Made by a program: the position numbers and the translations under genes. Below are positions 28,041-38,220 of a stretch of 64,000 bases of DNA, piece after piece (within the stretch, counting starts at the first letter, position 1; every line of letters begins with the position of its first letter). Origin of the DNA: Bacteroidota bacterium. GTDB taxonomy: Bacteria > Bacteroidota > Bacteroidia > Bacteroidales > JAADJA01. Below the pieces are notes generated by a model. It was not told where the DNA came from. It was given only the letters and a program-made list of their open reading frames with translations, and ran no database searches. The stretch spans positions 121,815 to 185,814 of the forward strand of contig JAHLKX010000009.1 of NCBI GenBank assembly GCA_020444515.1, read 5' to 3'.

Positions 28041-29534
28041 ATGAAAAATCATTTACTCTTGATCGCAATTCAATTTGTGATTTTTTCAAATGTGCACATT
28101 TATGCTCAAAATTATGATCATTCGGATCAAACATTGGATAACATTACAAACGTTATGATTCCCGATATTTCAAACCACCAAAAATCAAATCCAATATATA
28201 ACGAAACTATATGTAATAATTCGGTTTTTGGACATTCCGCTTCTTTAGTATTTGATACTATATTATGCCAACAATTACAGGAAGTGCTCGATGATGCAAT
28301 TATAGATTATGGAATAAAGGGATTGTCTGCTGCACTCAGTAATGAGGAAGGAGAAATATGGGCAGGGGTTTCCGGGATTTCACATGATACGGTGCAAATC
28401 ACAACTGATATGCTGTTTGGTGTTGGCAGCCAGACAAAAAATTTCATTGCTACAATTATACTTCAATTATATGAAGAAGGGCAGTTAAACCTGAGCGATT
28501 CAATATATCACTGGTTACCTGTATTCGAAAATATTGACACCACCATTACCATTAAACAATTACTTAACCATACCAGTGGGGTATATGACTGGCTCGATCA
28601 TCCGGATATTGCAGATTCTGTTTGGGTCACAGGATCAAGAATCTGGACTCCTGAAGAAATTTTAAGTTACTTTATTCTTAATCCCTTATTCCCAGCAGGT
28701 ACTAATTTCTCATATTCAAATTCAAATTATTTGCTACTGGGGCTAATAATTGAGGCAATCACCGGAAATGATATTGTTGATGAACTGCATACACGCCTAT
28801 TACAACCACTTGGCCTAAACTCTAGCTGCTTATTTCCAGATGAATCATTTGTTGGCACCCGTTCACATGTTTGGGGTCCTTATGGTGGACCTCTTATCGA
28901 TTATACTGATATAATCGACACAGTATTTTTCAGTGCCAGCTGGTGTTGCGGAAATATTTTTTCAACTGCAGAAGATCTTGTAAAATGGTCAAAAGGATTA
29001 TACCAGGGAAGCTTACTAAATGACACTATAATAGATTTAATGATCACACCAACTCCATTTGGAGGTAACTGGTATGGGCTCGGGACACAGTTATGGTGGT
29101 CAGGTGCATTTGTAGGTCACAGTGGTGATGTTGGATACACTTCAGAAACAGTTTATAACTCCGAGCATTCATTGAGTATTGCTGTTCTTTCAAACACACA
29201 GAGCTATTATACTGATGATATCCGATTATCACTCTACTATACATACCTCAACTACATAACAAATATTAATCAACCGGTATCAGACCTGAATATTTCAATT
29301 TACCCCAATCCCTGCAAAGATCAAATAAATGTTGTTTATGATCTTGAAAATGCCTGGAACATTGATTGTGAGATCATCGACATTAGAGGGGAAGTTTTGT
29401 GTCGGGCAAAACTGGGAAGTTCAGTAGCAAAGTATGAAACACTTGACATGTCATCATTCCCCGCTGGAGTTTATTTTATTCGATTGGAATACAGTAAGGG
29501 TAATCTAATGAAGAAAATAATCAAAGCTAATTAA
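28041..29534 (+). CDS. Secreted serine hydrolase (beta-lactamase/class C family) with T9SS C-terminal domain
   Basis: 497 residues. Signal peptide ending HIYAQ. Beta-lactamase-fold hydrolase with SxxK (SQTK, Ser 130/Lys 133), the YxN motif (YSN, 225-227) and a HxG-type third motif (GHSGDVGY). The C-terminal ~80 residues are a T9SS sorting domain (SIYPNPCKDQINV ... GVYFIRLEYSKGNLMKKIIK). Likely an esterase, peptidase or transpeptidase-like enzyme at the cell surface; the substrate is not deducible. It is the first gene of a module with a LytTR regulator and a TPR kinase. Confidence 0.88.
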   Translation: MKNHLLLIAIQFVIFSNVHIYAQNYDHSDQTLDNITNVMIPDISNHQKSNPIYNETICNNSVFGHSASLVFDTILCQQLQEVLDDAIIDYGIKGLSAALSNEEGEIWAGVSGISHDTVQITTDMLFGVGSQTKNFIATIILQLYEEGQLNLSDSIYHWLPVFENIDTTITIKQLLNHTSGVYDWLDHPDIADSVWVTGSRIWTPEEILSYFILNPLFPAGTNFSYSNSNYLLLGLIIEAITGNDIVDELHTRLLQPLGLNSSCLFPDESFVGTRSHVWGPYGGPLIDYTDIIDTVFFSASWCCGNIFSTAEDLVKWSKGLYQGSLLNDTIIDLMITPTPFGGNWYGLGTQLWWSGAFVGHSGDVGYTSETVYNSEHSLSIAVLSNTQSYYTDDIRLSLYYTYLNYITNINQPVSDLNISIYPNPCKDQINVVYDLENAWNIDCEIIDIRGEVLCRAKLGSSVAKYETLDMSSFPAGVYFIRLEYSKGNLMKKIIKAN

Positions 29535-29647
29535 GTTGCAGTTTCAGAAAAAGGCATTCCTTAAACGCTATAATTCAGTTGTTCAATGCAATATTTTTTT
29601 AAACGTTTTGAATTATGATTAAATTTATTCAAAATTTTACAAATAGC

Positions 29648-30400
29648 ATGTTGCGAACAATTATCATTGATGATGAAAAGCATATTAGGGAATCCCTTTC
29701 GGAAATGCTTAAAAAACATTGTCCGAATGTGAAGTTAATTGATACTGCTGCAGGAGTAAAGAGCGGATTAGAGGCCATCAATAAATATCATCCTGATCTT
29801 ATACTGCTCGACATAAAAATGAAAGACGGCACTGGCTTTGACCTGCTAGAACAAATTGATAACATTTCTTTTAAAATTATCTTCATTACAGCATACGACC
29901 AGTATGCTATCAAAGCATTTAAATTCAGCGCCCTGGATTATTTATTAAAACCTGTTAACTCACAGGAACTAAAGGAAGCCGTTGATAAGGCAGAAAACCT
30001 GAGCCAGCAGGAAATAAATACAAAACTCAATACACTTACTGGTAACCTGAACACGAATGATCAAGCCAAAAAAAAGATCATTCTTAAGACGTTTGATAAT
30101 GTTTACCTCGTTAGAGTGGGTGATATAATCTATGCAGAATCCGACAACAGATATACAACCCTATACCTTGAATCCGGCGAAAAAGTCATTGTTTCGCATG
30201 TATTGAAACATTACCAGGAGATGCTCGAGGAATATGGATTTTACAGGGTACACAAATCTTTTTTGATCAACCTGGAATATATTTATCGTTTTGAAAAAGC
30301 GGACGGTGGATACGTGGTCATGTCACAGGGCACCAAAGTGCCAGTAGCATCAAGAAAAAGAGAGGAATTATTAAAGCTTTTTGAAAGAATATCTGAATGA
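29648..30400 (+). CDS. LytTR-family response regulator
   Basis: 250 residues from MLRTIIIDDEKH at 29648. An ATG 11 codons earlier is possible, but the paralogue at 35000 has the same length from the equivalent Met. Receiver domain (~1-120, acceptor Asp in LILLDIKMKDGTGFDLL) and LytTR DNA-binding domain (~150-250, IIYAESDNRYTTLYL, YRVHKSFLINLEYI). The adjacent kinase starts 2 bases after the stop, so this is a cognate pair. Confidence 0.93.
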   Translation: MLRTIIIDDEKHIRESLSEMLKKHCPNVKLIDTAAGVKSGLEAINKYHPDLILLDIKMKDGTGFDLLEQIDNISFKIIFITAYDQYAIKAFKFSALDYLLKPVNSQELKEAVDKAENLSQQEINTKLNTLTGNLNTNDQAKKKIILKTFDNVYLVRVGDIIYAESDNRYTTLYLESGEKVIVSHVLKHYQEMLEEYGFYRVHKSFLINLEYIYRFEKADGGYVVMSQGTKVPVASRKREELLKLFERISE

Positions 30401-30401
30401 C

Positions 30402-32477
30402 ATGAAAAGAATATATCTCCTTATCATAAGCTTCATATTGATCATTAGCGCCTATGCATCCGATAAAAGAGTTGTATACCAGGCAACAGCTTATTGGGAT
30501 ATTGACAGCCTGGAATCCATCCTTCCTGAGCAGACAGGAATTGAGCATGTAAATACGCTGAACCGACTTATTGCATCTGTTGGTATTGAAAATTTTAAAA
30601 AGAGCTATGAATACTACCTTCAGGCAATTCTTCTTGCAGAAGAACTAAAATATAATTTTGGGTTAGCAGAAGCAAAGAGGTATATGGCTTATGCTTACTA
30701 TTATCAGAGTGAGAACTCACAATGTCTGAACTTTTTATGGGAAGCCCGGGATATTTATGAATCATTGAATGATGCATTTCATCTGGCAGTCATGGACCAG
30801 GTGATTGCAACTTTATATCTTTCAGCCAGGGATTTTGACAAAGCCCTGTATTATTGTAAGGAAGCAATAAAAGGATATCGTGCCAGGGATAAAAATGGAA
30901 AACTGTACGCATCAGTTAAAGACACCCTGATCATGTATTCCATAACAGGAAGGGTATACAGAGAGCTGGGTAGGTCAGATACTGCATTGCCGATCTATTT
31001 AAAATACCTGGAAATCGGTGAACATAATAATATCGAGATTACCAACCTCATGGTGCATACAGGATTGGTTGCTGCATGTTATATTGAGACAAAGCAGTAC
31101 GCCAAGGCTATTGAATATTACCTGAAAGCACTTGAATTTACTGAGGTAAACCAGAGCATTATCGCCCTAAAGCATGAATATATGAGAAGAATGGCCATGA
31201 TTTATCTTGGAATGGGTAGATATAACGAAGCCATTGAGCTGCTTATTAAGTCCTATGATTTTCTATCTGCAAACGGTTTTTTAATGCAATCACAGAGTGC
31301 TGCTTCCACACTGGGTGAAGTTTTCCATACATTGAATGATAAAAATAATTCAGCTAATTATTTTAATAAGTCGGATACACTGCTGGAAGAACTATTAAAT
31401 AGGAATTCAATTTACAGATATGATTCGCTGAAATATACCATATCCTATGGTTGGGAATTATTTTCTCCATTACCCACAAGGTTGATGAAGTTATTTATTT
31501 ACGAAAATGCTGTCCGCTATTATAAGATGAGATATGATCAGAATAAATCTACTGGTAATAAAGATGCCACCATACGTTTCCTTGAGAAATACACCTCAGC
31601 AAAAGACAGCCTTACCGAAATCACGCAACTAAAGGAATTGGCTGAGATACAGATCAAATATGATACTGAACGAAAAGAAAACGAGATAATTAATCTCTCA
31701 CAGGAAAATGAGCTAAAAGACCTCAGGATAAAGCAATATTATTGGTTTTTCATCGGGGCAGGAGGGTTATTAATCATTATCGTCCTGTTTGCCATTATCC
31801 TGATCAGGCAAAATAAACTAAGGAACAGTCAGCAGACATTACTACTTCAACAGAGGTTGTTCCGTACTCAAATGAAACCTCATTTCCTCTTCAATTCCCT
31901 ATCGAGTATTCAAAATTTCATCATTAAAAAAGATGCAACAGAAGCCAGTGATTACCTTTCGAAATTTTCCAGGCTGATGCGCGAAATATTGAACAGTTCC
32001 GACAGTGAATACGTTACCCTGGATGAAGAGCTCGATGCGATTGATAATTACCTGTCTTTGCAAAAGATAAGGTATGACGAAATGTTTGATTACAGTATTG
32101 AAGAAGATGATAAAATTGATAATGAATCCGTTTCTATCCCTCCCATGCTTGCACAACCTTTTATAGAAAACGCCATTGAACACGGAATCAAGCATAAAGA
32201 ATCAAAAGGATTTATCAAGGTTAGTCTTGCCGAAAAGAATAATTACTTGATACTAGAAATAACAGACGATGGCGTTGGCCGTAAGAAAGCGAGTGAAATT
32301 GAGCGACCCAAAGATCAGGAGCACAAATCAATGGCCACTTCCATAACCAATGAAAGGCTTGCCAATCTTAATAAGAAACTCAAACATAAAATTCGATTCG
32401 AAATTATCGACCTGAAGGATGATGCAGGAAATGCAAATGGAACAAAAGTGGTTTTTGAGATACCTCTCTCTTTATAA
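30402..32477 (+). CDS. TPR-containing sensor histidine kinase, LytS/His_kinase (PF06580) type
   Basis: 691 residues from MKRIYLLIISF at 30402, directly after the regulator stop. Signal peptide, about 400 residues of periplasmic TPR repeats (YNFGLAEAKRYMAYAYYY, YAKAIEYYLKALEF), a coiled stretch, one membrane helix (~455-475), the His_kinase domain (FRTQMKPHFLFNSLSSIQ) and HATPase_c (FIENAIEHGIKHKE, DDGVGRKKA). It pairs with the preceding LytTR regulator. comM fragment G begins 69 bases after the stop. Confidence 0.92.
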   Translation: MKRIYLLIISFILIISAYASDKRVVYQATAYWDIDSLESILPEQTGIEHVNTLNRLIASVGIENFKKSYEYYLQAILLAEELKYNFGLAEAKRYMAYAYYYQSENSQCLNFLWEARDIYESLNDAFHLAVMDQVIATLYLSARDFDKALYYCKEAIKGYRARDKNGKLYASVKDTLIMYSITGRVYRELGRSDTALPIYLKYLEIGEHNNIEITNLMVHTGLVAACYIETKQYAKAIEYYLKALEFTEVNQSIIALKHEYMRRMAMIYLGMGRYNEAIELLIKSYDFLSANGFLMQSQSAASTLGEVFHTLNDKNNSANYFNKSDTLLEELLNRNSIYRYDSLKYTISYGWELFSPLPTRLMKLFIYENAVRYYKMRYDQNKSTGNKDATIRFLEKYTSAKDSLTEITQLKELAEIQIKYDTERKENEIINLSQENELKDLRIKQYYWFFIGAGGLLIIIVLFAIILIRQNKLRNSQQTLLLQQRLFRTQMKPHFLFNSLSSIQNFIIKKDATEASDYLSKFSRLMREILNSSDSEYVTLDEELDAIDNYLSLQKIRYDEMFDYSIEEDDKIDNESVSIPPMLAQPFIENAIEHGIKHKESKGFIKVSLAEKNNYLILEITDDGVGRKKASEIERPKDQEHKSMATSITNERLANLNKKLKHKIRFEIIDLKDDAGNANGTKVVFEIPLSL

Positions 32478-32545
32478 AGTTATTTAGTCTAACACTTGCG
32501 AAGGCTGAAGTAAGGCATTCGAGCCGAGACTTGCATTATTTCAAT

Positions 32546-33247
32546 CTACCCTCCCCAATTCTCCCGGTCCAAACTCCGGTATTGTATTGCTTCGGCAATA
32601 TGCTCCGGTGAAATTTTCTCACTGGCATCCAGATCGGCGATGGTGCGGGCAACTTTTAAAATGCGGTCGTAAGCGCGGGCTGAAAGGCTCAGTTTTTCCA
32701 TGGCATTTTTCAACAGGGTGGCTCCTGTTTCATCCAGCCGGCAGATCTGCCGCAACTGCTTGCTGCTCATTTGTGCATTGCTGTAAACGCCTTTGGATTC
32801 GGCAAAGCGTTCTTCCTGTATCTTGCGGGCTGCGATCACCCGCTTACGAACGACATCGCTCTTCTCTCCTACCCTTTCTTCGGATAGTTCCCTGAAAGGT
32901 ACAGGCACTACCTCCACATGGATATCAATGCGATCAAGCAATGGGCCGGATATTTTATTCAGATAACGCTGTACGATGCCCGGGGCACACGAACACTCCT
33001 TCTCGGGGTGGTTGTAATAACCGCACGGACAGGGGTTCATGGCGGCCACCAGCATAAAGCTGGCCGGGTACTCCACCGATATCTTTGCCCGTGAAATGGT
33101 CACAATCCTTTCCTCCATGGGTTGGCGCATCACTTCCAGGACCGTTCTTTTGAATTCCGGCAATTCATCCAGGAATAACACGCCATTGTGCGCCAGTGAT
33201 ATCTCGCCGGGATTGGGATAGGTTCCACCACCTACCAAACCGGCATC
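32546..33247 (-). pseudogene. comM/yifB 3'-end fragment G (longest, frame intact)
   Basis: Covers comM residues ~280-512 in one open frame with the AAA+ Walker B ([11 protein letters not shown]), the four-Cys CPCG...CSC motif and the C-terminal domain. There is no Walker A and no start region. The 288 bases at 32960-33247 differ from intact comM (48932-49219) at only ~3 positions. The last 51 codons differ at ~23, mostly synonymously, so the copy is a mosaic. It ends ENWGG-stop. The 5' junction is at GATGCCGG, as in fragments C and H. Without Walker A it cannot be an active ATPase alone. Confidence 0.9.
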
Positions 33248-33335
33248 AGTGAATTTGTTACGAACAGTACAAGCACATGATCATGAATACCTCATTGTAT
33301 TCTCCTTAAAAACAAACACTTACTGAAAAGATTGA
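33248..33335. repeat. Shared right-hand flank of comM fragments (copy at G)
   Basis: Begins AGTGAATTTGTTACGAACAG and aligns with 18388-18480 for ~85 bases and with 38221-38268 for ~45. It is not part of comM. Confidence 0.65.
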
Positions 33336-33668
33336 GAATTAATGGTTCGAGTCAAAGTAGGGGAATCAATCGTTGACAGGCCGTTATTTCTAGCGGTCTT
33401 TGTTTTTTGCCCTCCTGAAAACCTTGATATTGGCGTTATTGGTTTAATATACTAATCAGCAAAGTGGTTTGATTTATTTGTTTCATATTTCACCAAATTG
33501 TCTCCTGCTTGAAAATTTTACTTAGTTATCAGGTATAACCATCATCTCCATCATTTATAAATTAGTTTTTAACATTTATAGTACGAATCCAAACGTTTAT
33601 ATATCTATCCCATTTTCGCTTTTTGGCTGTTGTACTTTTATCTTGTCAAATTATAAAACAAGATTATC
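33336..33668. other. Intergenic region upstream of the YCF48-type gene
   Basis: No coding frame recognised. It holds the presumed promoter of the 33669 operon, but no consensus pair with correct spacing was found. Confidence 0.4.
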
Positions 33669-34949
33669 ATGAAAAAATTTACAATTCTCATCACACTGAT
33701 TCTAGTATCAAATATTATTTCTGCTCAATGGGTTCAACAGAATCCGAATTATCCGGATACTTGTGTATTAAAAGATATTTTCTTTATTGACCAATTAACA
33801 GGATGGGCAAATGGGGATGGTTATCCTTCTAATCCTGAAATAGGTAATTTTTATCACACTGAAAATGGAGGATTAAATTGGTTTTCCTGGCAATACTACA
33901 TCCAATGGCTTTTTATTCCAATGAATAGTATTTATTTCTCTGATCAGAATTTTGGATGTGGTGTTTGGGATAATGGATCAATTTATAACACATCCGATGG
34001 AGGAAGTAATTGGATAAATAATTCTATAAATAATCAGTATGATTTTACAGATGTATTTTTTACCGATTCTCTTATTGGTTGGACAATTGGGACGAAGCCA
34101 GGGTATATGGGCTCTGTTAATCACAAAGTTTTTCATACGAGTGACGGAGGATCAAATTGGTCAGAACAAGTATCCTGGGGGGGATTTGGAACTATGGCAT
34201 CATCAGTTATATTTTTAAATGAAAATAAAGGATGGGCGGCGGCTGGTGATGTCATAAAAAATACTAATGATGGTGGTGTTACTTGGGATAGTCAAGCGCT
34301 AGGATTTATTTGTCGTTCCTTAAATATAGTTGATGAAAATAATTTATGGATTGTTGGAACAGTTTGGTTACCTCAGGAAAATGGAGTAATTTATAACTCA
34401 GAGGATGGAGGGACAACCTGGGTCCAAAAAATAGGAGATACAATACCATTTTTGAATGATATCATTTTCATTGATTCGAATCTTGGTTGGGCTGTTGGAG
34501 ATAGTGGTACTATTTTGCACACCTTCGATGGCGGTGAAACCTGGAAATATCAAGAGAGTGGAACAACCGCGGATTTATTCAGTTTATCGTTTATTGATGA
34601 AAACCATGGTTGGATATGTGGAGATAGTTCAATAATCCTACACACAAATAATGGTGGCATAACAGGAAATACACCTACTTTATCTGAATCGGATTTAGTG
34701 GTAAAGAGTTACCCCAATCCTGTAAAAAATTGTTGTTCGATTGAATTTGAACTTATCAAACCGGAATTGGTCAACATTCAATTTTTCAATGCAATGGGTG
34801 AAAAAGTAATTGATTTGGAGAATAAAATTTATCCATCAGGTCTAAATAAGGTGGACTGGAATACCGGTAGTTTTCCAAATGGTATCTATTTCTGCAACTT
34901 ACAAATAGGCCATGAAACCATCACAATAAAATTAATTAAATCTCAATAA
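33669..34949 (+). CDS. Secreted YCF48-like propeller protein with T9SS C-terminal domain
   Basis: 426 residues. Signal peptide ending NIISAQW, then about seven YCF48/BNR-type repeats (FFTDSLIGWTIGTKPG, FIDSNLGWAVGDSGTILHTF, DGGETW) forming a propeller, then a T9SS sorting domain (SYPNPVKNCCSIEFEL ... GIYFCNLQIGHETITIKLIK). It occupies the position held by the hydrolase in the neighbouring module, before another LytTR regulator and TPR kinase. Function unknown; probably a surface binding protein. Confidence 0.85.
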   Translation: MKKFTILITLILVSNIISAQWVQQNPNYPDTCVLKDIFFIDQLTGWANGDGYPSNPEIGNFYHTENGGLNWFSWQYYIQWLFIPMNSIYFSDQNFGCGVWDNGSIYNTSDGGSNWINNSINNQYDFTDVFFTDSLIGWTIGTKPGYMGSVNHKVFHTSDGGSNWSEQVSWGGFGTMASSVIFLNENKGWAAAGDVIKNTNDGGVTWDSQALGFICRSLNIVDENNLWIVGTVWLPQENGVIYNSEDGGTTWVQKIGDTIPFLNDIIFIDSNLGWAVGDSGTILHTFDGGETWKYQESGTTADLFSLSFIDENHGWICGDSSIILHTNNGGITGNTPTLSESDLVVKSYPNPVKNCCSIEFELIKPELVNIQFFNAMGEKVIDLENKIYPSGLNKVDWNTGSFPNGIYFCNLQIGHETITIKLIKSQ

Positions 34950-34999
34950 TTTCCGGTAACATGAATTTCCCTATTTTTGAAAGAAAGATTAAAAACAAG

Positions 35000-35752
35000 A
35001 TGTTAAAAACCATCATCGTTGATGATGAAGATCATGTGAGGGGAACCTTAGGGAAATTCCTTGAAAAATATTGCCCCAAGGTAACCATAGCCGGTGAGGC
35101 TGGAAGTGTTCAAGAAGCATATGAAGTGATAAGCAAAATACAACCTGACCTTGTATTGCTGGATATTCAACTGGGTGATGGAACCGGTTTTGACCTGCTC
35201 AAAAAATTTGAACTTCCTCCCTTTAAAGTTATTTTTATTACCGCTCATGATGAATTTGCAGTGCAGGCATTTAAAGTGAGCGCCCTTGATTTTATTTTAA
35301 AACCAGTTAATCCAATAGAGTTGCAAGAGGCTTTAACAAAAGCGCAACAGGTGTTGCAGGATGAATTGCGCATCAAACTGGAGGCCCTTGAAACCAACCT
35401 TCAAAAAGAAAATAGCGCAGGTAAAAAAATTGTTATCAAAACACTGGAAAATATCTATGTGATCGATACCAACGACATTGTATATTGTGAATCGGATGGT
35501 TCTTATACAACCATTTTTACGATTGAGAATGAAACGATTGTAAGTTCAAAACCCATAAAAGAGTATGATGAGTTGTTAACTACCTATGGATTTTTCAGGG
35601 TACACCGTTCTTATCTCATAAATCTTGCGTTTATTAAAAGATTTGAAAAACAGGATGGCGGTTATGTAATCCTGTCAGAAAATGCAAAAGTGCCGGTTGC
35701 ATCTCGTAAAAGAGATGAGCTTATAGAATTATTAGATCATATTTCCGGATGA
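35000..35752 (+). CDS. LytTR-family response regulator (second copy)
   Basis: 250 residues from MLKTIIVDDEDH at 35000; an ATG 13 codons upstream is an alternative. Receiver (Asp in LVLLDIQLGDGTGFDLL) and LytTR domain (IVYCESDGSYTTIF, YRVHRSYLINLAFI). Paralogous to the regulator at 29648 over its whole length. Its stop overlaps an ATG of the following kinase (ATGA at 35749). Confidence 0.93.
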   Translation: MLKTIIVDDEDHVRGTLGKFLEKYCPKVTIAGEAGSVQEAYEVISKIQPDLVLLDIQLGDGTGFDLLKKFELPPFKVIFITAHDEFAVQAFKVSALDFILKPVNPIELQEALTKAQQVLQDELRIKLEALETNLQKENSAGKKIVIKTLENIYVIDTNDIVYCESDGSYTTIFTIENETIVSSKPIKEYDELLTTYGFFRVHRSYLINLAFIKRFEKQDGGYVILSENAKVPVASRKRDELIELLDHISG

Positions 35753-37854
35753 TCAGAATATTAAACAAATATCTCTTTAGTTTTGAGATTGTGATGCGAA
35801 TATCTCTAATTATAATTCTACTTATTTCGGCCTTATTCAATGTGTCTGCTCTGACCGAAGAAGAATATATACATACACGTGACAGCCTTCAACAAGCGTA
35901 TAAATATTCAAGAAATATACATCAAGTTGATGCCCTATTTAACCTTATAGATTTTATTGCACCTTATGAAGTTTATAAATGTGATTCACTTATTACAGAA
36001 GAATTGGAGCTGGCAAAATCCCTGAACTATCCCATGGGCCTTGCCGGTACTTATCAAAATCTTGGTAGTTTGTTTTACTATAAAAATGAAATGTCAAAAT
36101 CACTTCAATACTATTTTCTCGCTTTAGAAATTTATGAAGAAAATAATCTTCATTCACGTGCAGGATCTTGTTACGTGGGATTAGCTACCGTATTTTATTT
36201 TACAGGAAATTTTGATAAAATGCATTTCTACTTAATGAAAGCCATAGATAAATACCAATGCGATTATAACCACAAAGAATTGGCTTTTACTTATTTTCTA
36301 ATTGGCTTTTATTACAATACCGTCAATATCAAGCCCATAAAGGCAAAATATTATCATAACAAGGCTTTGAAAATAGGAAAGGAAGTTAATTTGGCGCCAT
36401 TATACATAACAGGCTTTTATTCTTCTTTATCAGTAGCTTGTAAAAACAATTTACAATTGGATTCTGCAATCTATTATTTGAATAAAGCAACAGGTTTTTT
36501 AACTGACAGGAATGATGATGAAATTTTACATAAAATGATTAACTGGGCTGATCTGGGGAATTTATACCTACTAAAAGAAAAATATGATTCAGCAATATTT
36601 TTCTATAATAAATCTATTGAGCTTGCTAATAAGTTTACTTATCTTTTTATTTTACCACGTTGCTATACAGGTATTGCAGAGATACATCTTAAAAACAGCA
36701 AAAAACAAGAAGCTATGTTATATTACCATAAAGCCTTTGAAGTATTAGAAGATATAAATTCAAGTGGGATGTTTTATTCTTATGGTTCAAAAAAATATGC
36801 TTCTGATTGGTTATTGGATGCATGGCCCGGTTTCACTAAATTATTCACAACAAAAGCGAAAAAATTTTGGGCGAAAAAGCAATTACAAATAATATGTTAT
36901 AAACTATCACAAACATATAAGCAGGATGGGGAATATTTACAAGCACTTCAATATTATGAGTTATATCATATATATTCGGATTCCCTGAATAAAATTGAAA
37001 AAACAAGAGAATTGATAAATCTGGAGATGAATTATCAGTCTGAAATAAAAAATAAACAGATTGACAACCTATCGCAGGAAAATGAAATAAAAACATACCA
37101 GATCAGGCAGTCAAGAAATCTCATTTTTGGTTTAATAGGTTTAATTGCTTTGGGTATTGCATTAATATTCTCGTTTACTCGTCAAAACAACTTAAAAAAA
37201 GAACAGGAAAGAACCAGCCTTCAACAAAGACTTTTCCGCACCCAGATGAATCCCCATTTTATTTTTAATTCTTTGTCAAGTATTCAACACCTGGTGGTAA
37301 ATGAAGATCCGGAAAAGGCAAGTATTTACCTGGCCAAGTTTTCCACTTTAGTTCGGAGTGTTTTATATAGCTCCAATAAAGATTCTATATCGATTGATGA
37401 TGAACTGAAAACCATAGAAAGTTATTTAGCATTACAAAAAATCCGATACAATAATAAGTTTGAATATAAAATTGATATTGATCCCCAAATCGATACTGAA
37501 TCTCTAACCATCCCACCCATGCTTGCCCAGCCTTTTATTGAAAATGCCATTGAACATGGAATTAAACATAAAAAAGAAAAAGGAAATATTGATATCCGAT
37601 TTTTATTGATTAATGGATCAATTCATTTGGAAGTTGAAGACGATGGAGTAGGTAGAACAAAGGCACAGGACCTTGAAAAAGAATTAAAAAAGGATCATCA
37701 GTCCATGGCTACAGATATAACAAGAGAAAGATTGAGAATTTTAAACAAAAAACTCAAAGAGAAAATTAACTTCTCCATCACAGACCTGAAAGATAACCAA
37801 GGAAATCCAAAAGGGACAAAAGTCAGTATTATTCTGCCTATTAATGTTTTATAA
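35749..37854 (+). CDS. TPR-containing sensor histidine kinase, LytS/PF06580 type (second copy)
   Basis: 701 residues from the ATG overlapping the regulator stop. MRISLIIILL at 35794 is an alternative start with a more compact signal peptide (686 residues). Periplasmic TPR repeats (~80-400), membrane helix (~455-475), His_kinase (FRTQMNPHFIFNSLSSIQ) and HATPase_c (FIENAIEHGIKHKK, DDGVGRTKA). Paralogue of the kinase at 30402. comM fragment H and its flank begin within 70 bases of the stop. Confidence 0.92.
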   Translation: MIRILNKYLFSFEIVMRISLIIILLISALFNVSALTEEEYIHTRDSLQQAYKYSRNIHQVDALFNLIDFIAPYEVYKCDSLITEELELAKSLNYPMGLAGTYQNLGSLFYYKNEMSKSLQYYFLALEIYEENNLHSRAGSCYVGLATVFYFTGNFDKMHFYLMKAIDKYQCDYNHKELAFTYFLIGFYYNTVNIKPIKAKYYHNKALKIGKEVNLAPLYITGFYSSLSVACKNNLQLDSAIYYLNKATGFLTDRNDDEILHKMINWADLGNLYLLKEKYDSAIFFYNKSIELANKFTYLFILPRCYTGIAEIHLKNSKKQEAMLYYHKAFEVLEDINSSGMFYSYGSKKYASDWLLDAWPGFTKLFTTKAKKFWAKKQLQIICYKLSQTYKQDGEYLQALQYYELYHIYSDSLNKIEKTRELINLEMNYQSEIKNKQIDNLSQENEIKTYQIRQSRNLIFGLIGLIALGIALIFSFTRQNNLKKEQERTSLQQRLFRTQMNPHFIFNSLSSIQHLVVNEDPEKASIYLAKFSTLVRSVLYSSNKDSISIDDELKTIESYLALQKIRYNNKFEYKIDIDPQIDTESLTIPPMLAQPFIENAIEHGIKHKKEKGNIDIRFLLINGSIHLEVEDDGVGRTKAQDLEKELKKDHQSMATDITRERLRILNKKLKEKINFSITDLKDNQGNPKGTKVSIILPINVL

Positions 37855-37921
37855 TTATTTCAATTTCATGTCTTATTACCACATCCGCAAACCAATGATC
37901 CATCCAAGGATTGTTTTTTCC

Positions 37922-37956
37922 CCGCCTGGAGTCCAAATCTCCGATTTGTTCAATCC
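37922..37956. repeat. Flanking repeat, type 1 short (beside comM fragment H)
   Basis: CCGCCTGGAGTC followed by CAAATC-TCC-GATTTG (37934-37948), matching the flanks of A, B and D. Confidence 0.6.
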
Positions 37957-38220
37957 TACCCCCCAATTCTCCCGATCCAAACTTCTGTATTGGATTGCTT
38001 CAGCAATGTGCTCCGATGAAATATCTTCACTGGCATCCAGGTCAGCAATGGTGCGGGCCACTTTTAAAATCCGGTCATAAAAACGGGCGGAGAGGCTCAA
38101 CTTTTCCATTGCATTTCTAAACAGCGTTGCACCGAGCTCATCCTGGAATAATACACCTTTATGAGCCAGTGAAAACTCTCCTGGCTTGAGAAAAGTACCT
38201 CCTCCCACAAGGCTTGCATC
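37957..38220 (-). pseudogene. comM/yifB fragment H (internally deleted, stop codon lost)
   Basis: Joins comM residues ~280-307 ([16 protein letters not shown]...DEL) directly to ~453-512 ([20 protein letters not shown] ... ENWGV), removing ~145 codons but keeping the frame. A 2-base loss removes the stop, so the frame reads on into the flank. The 5' junction is at the same Asp-Ala codons as in C and G. Confidence 0.8.
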
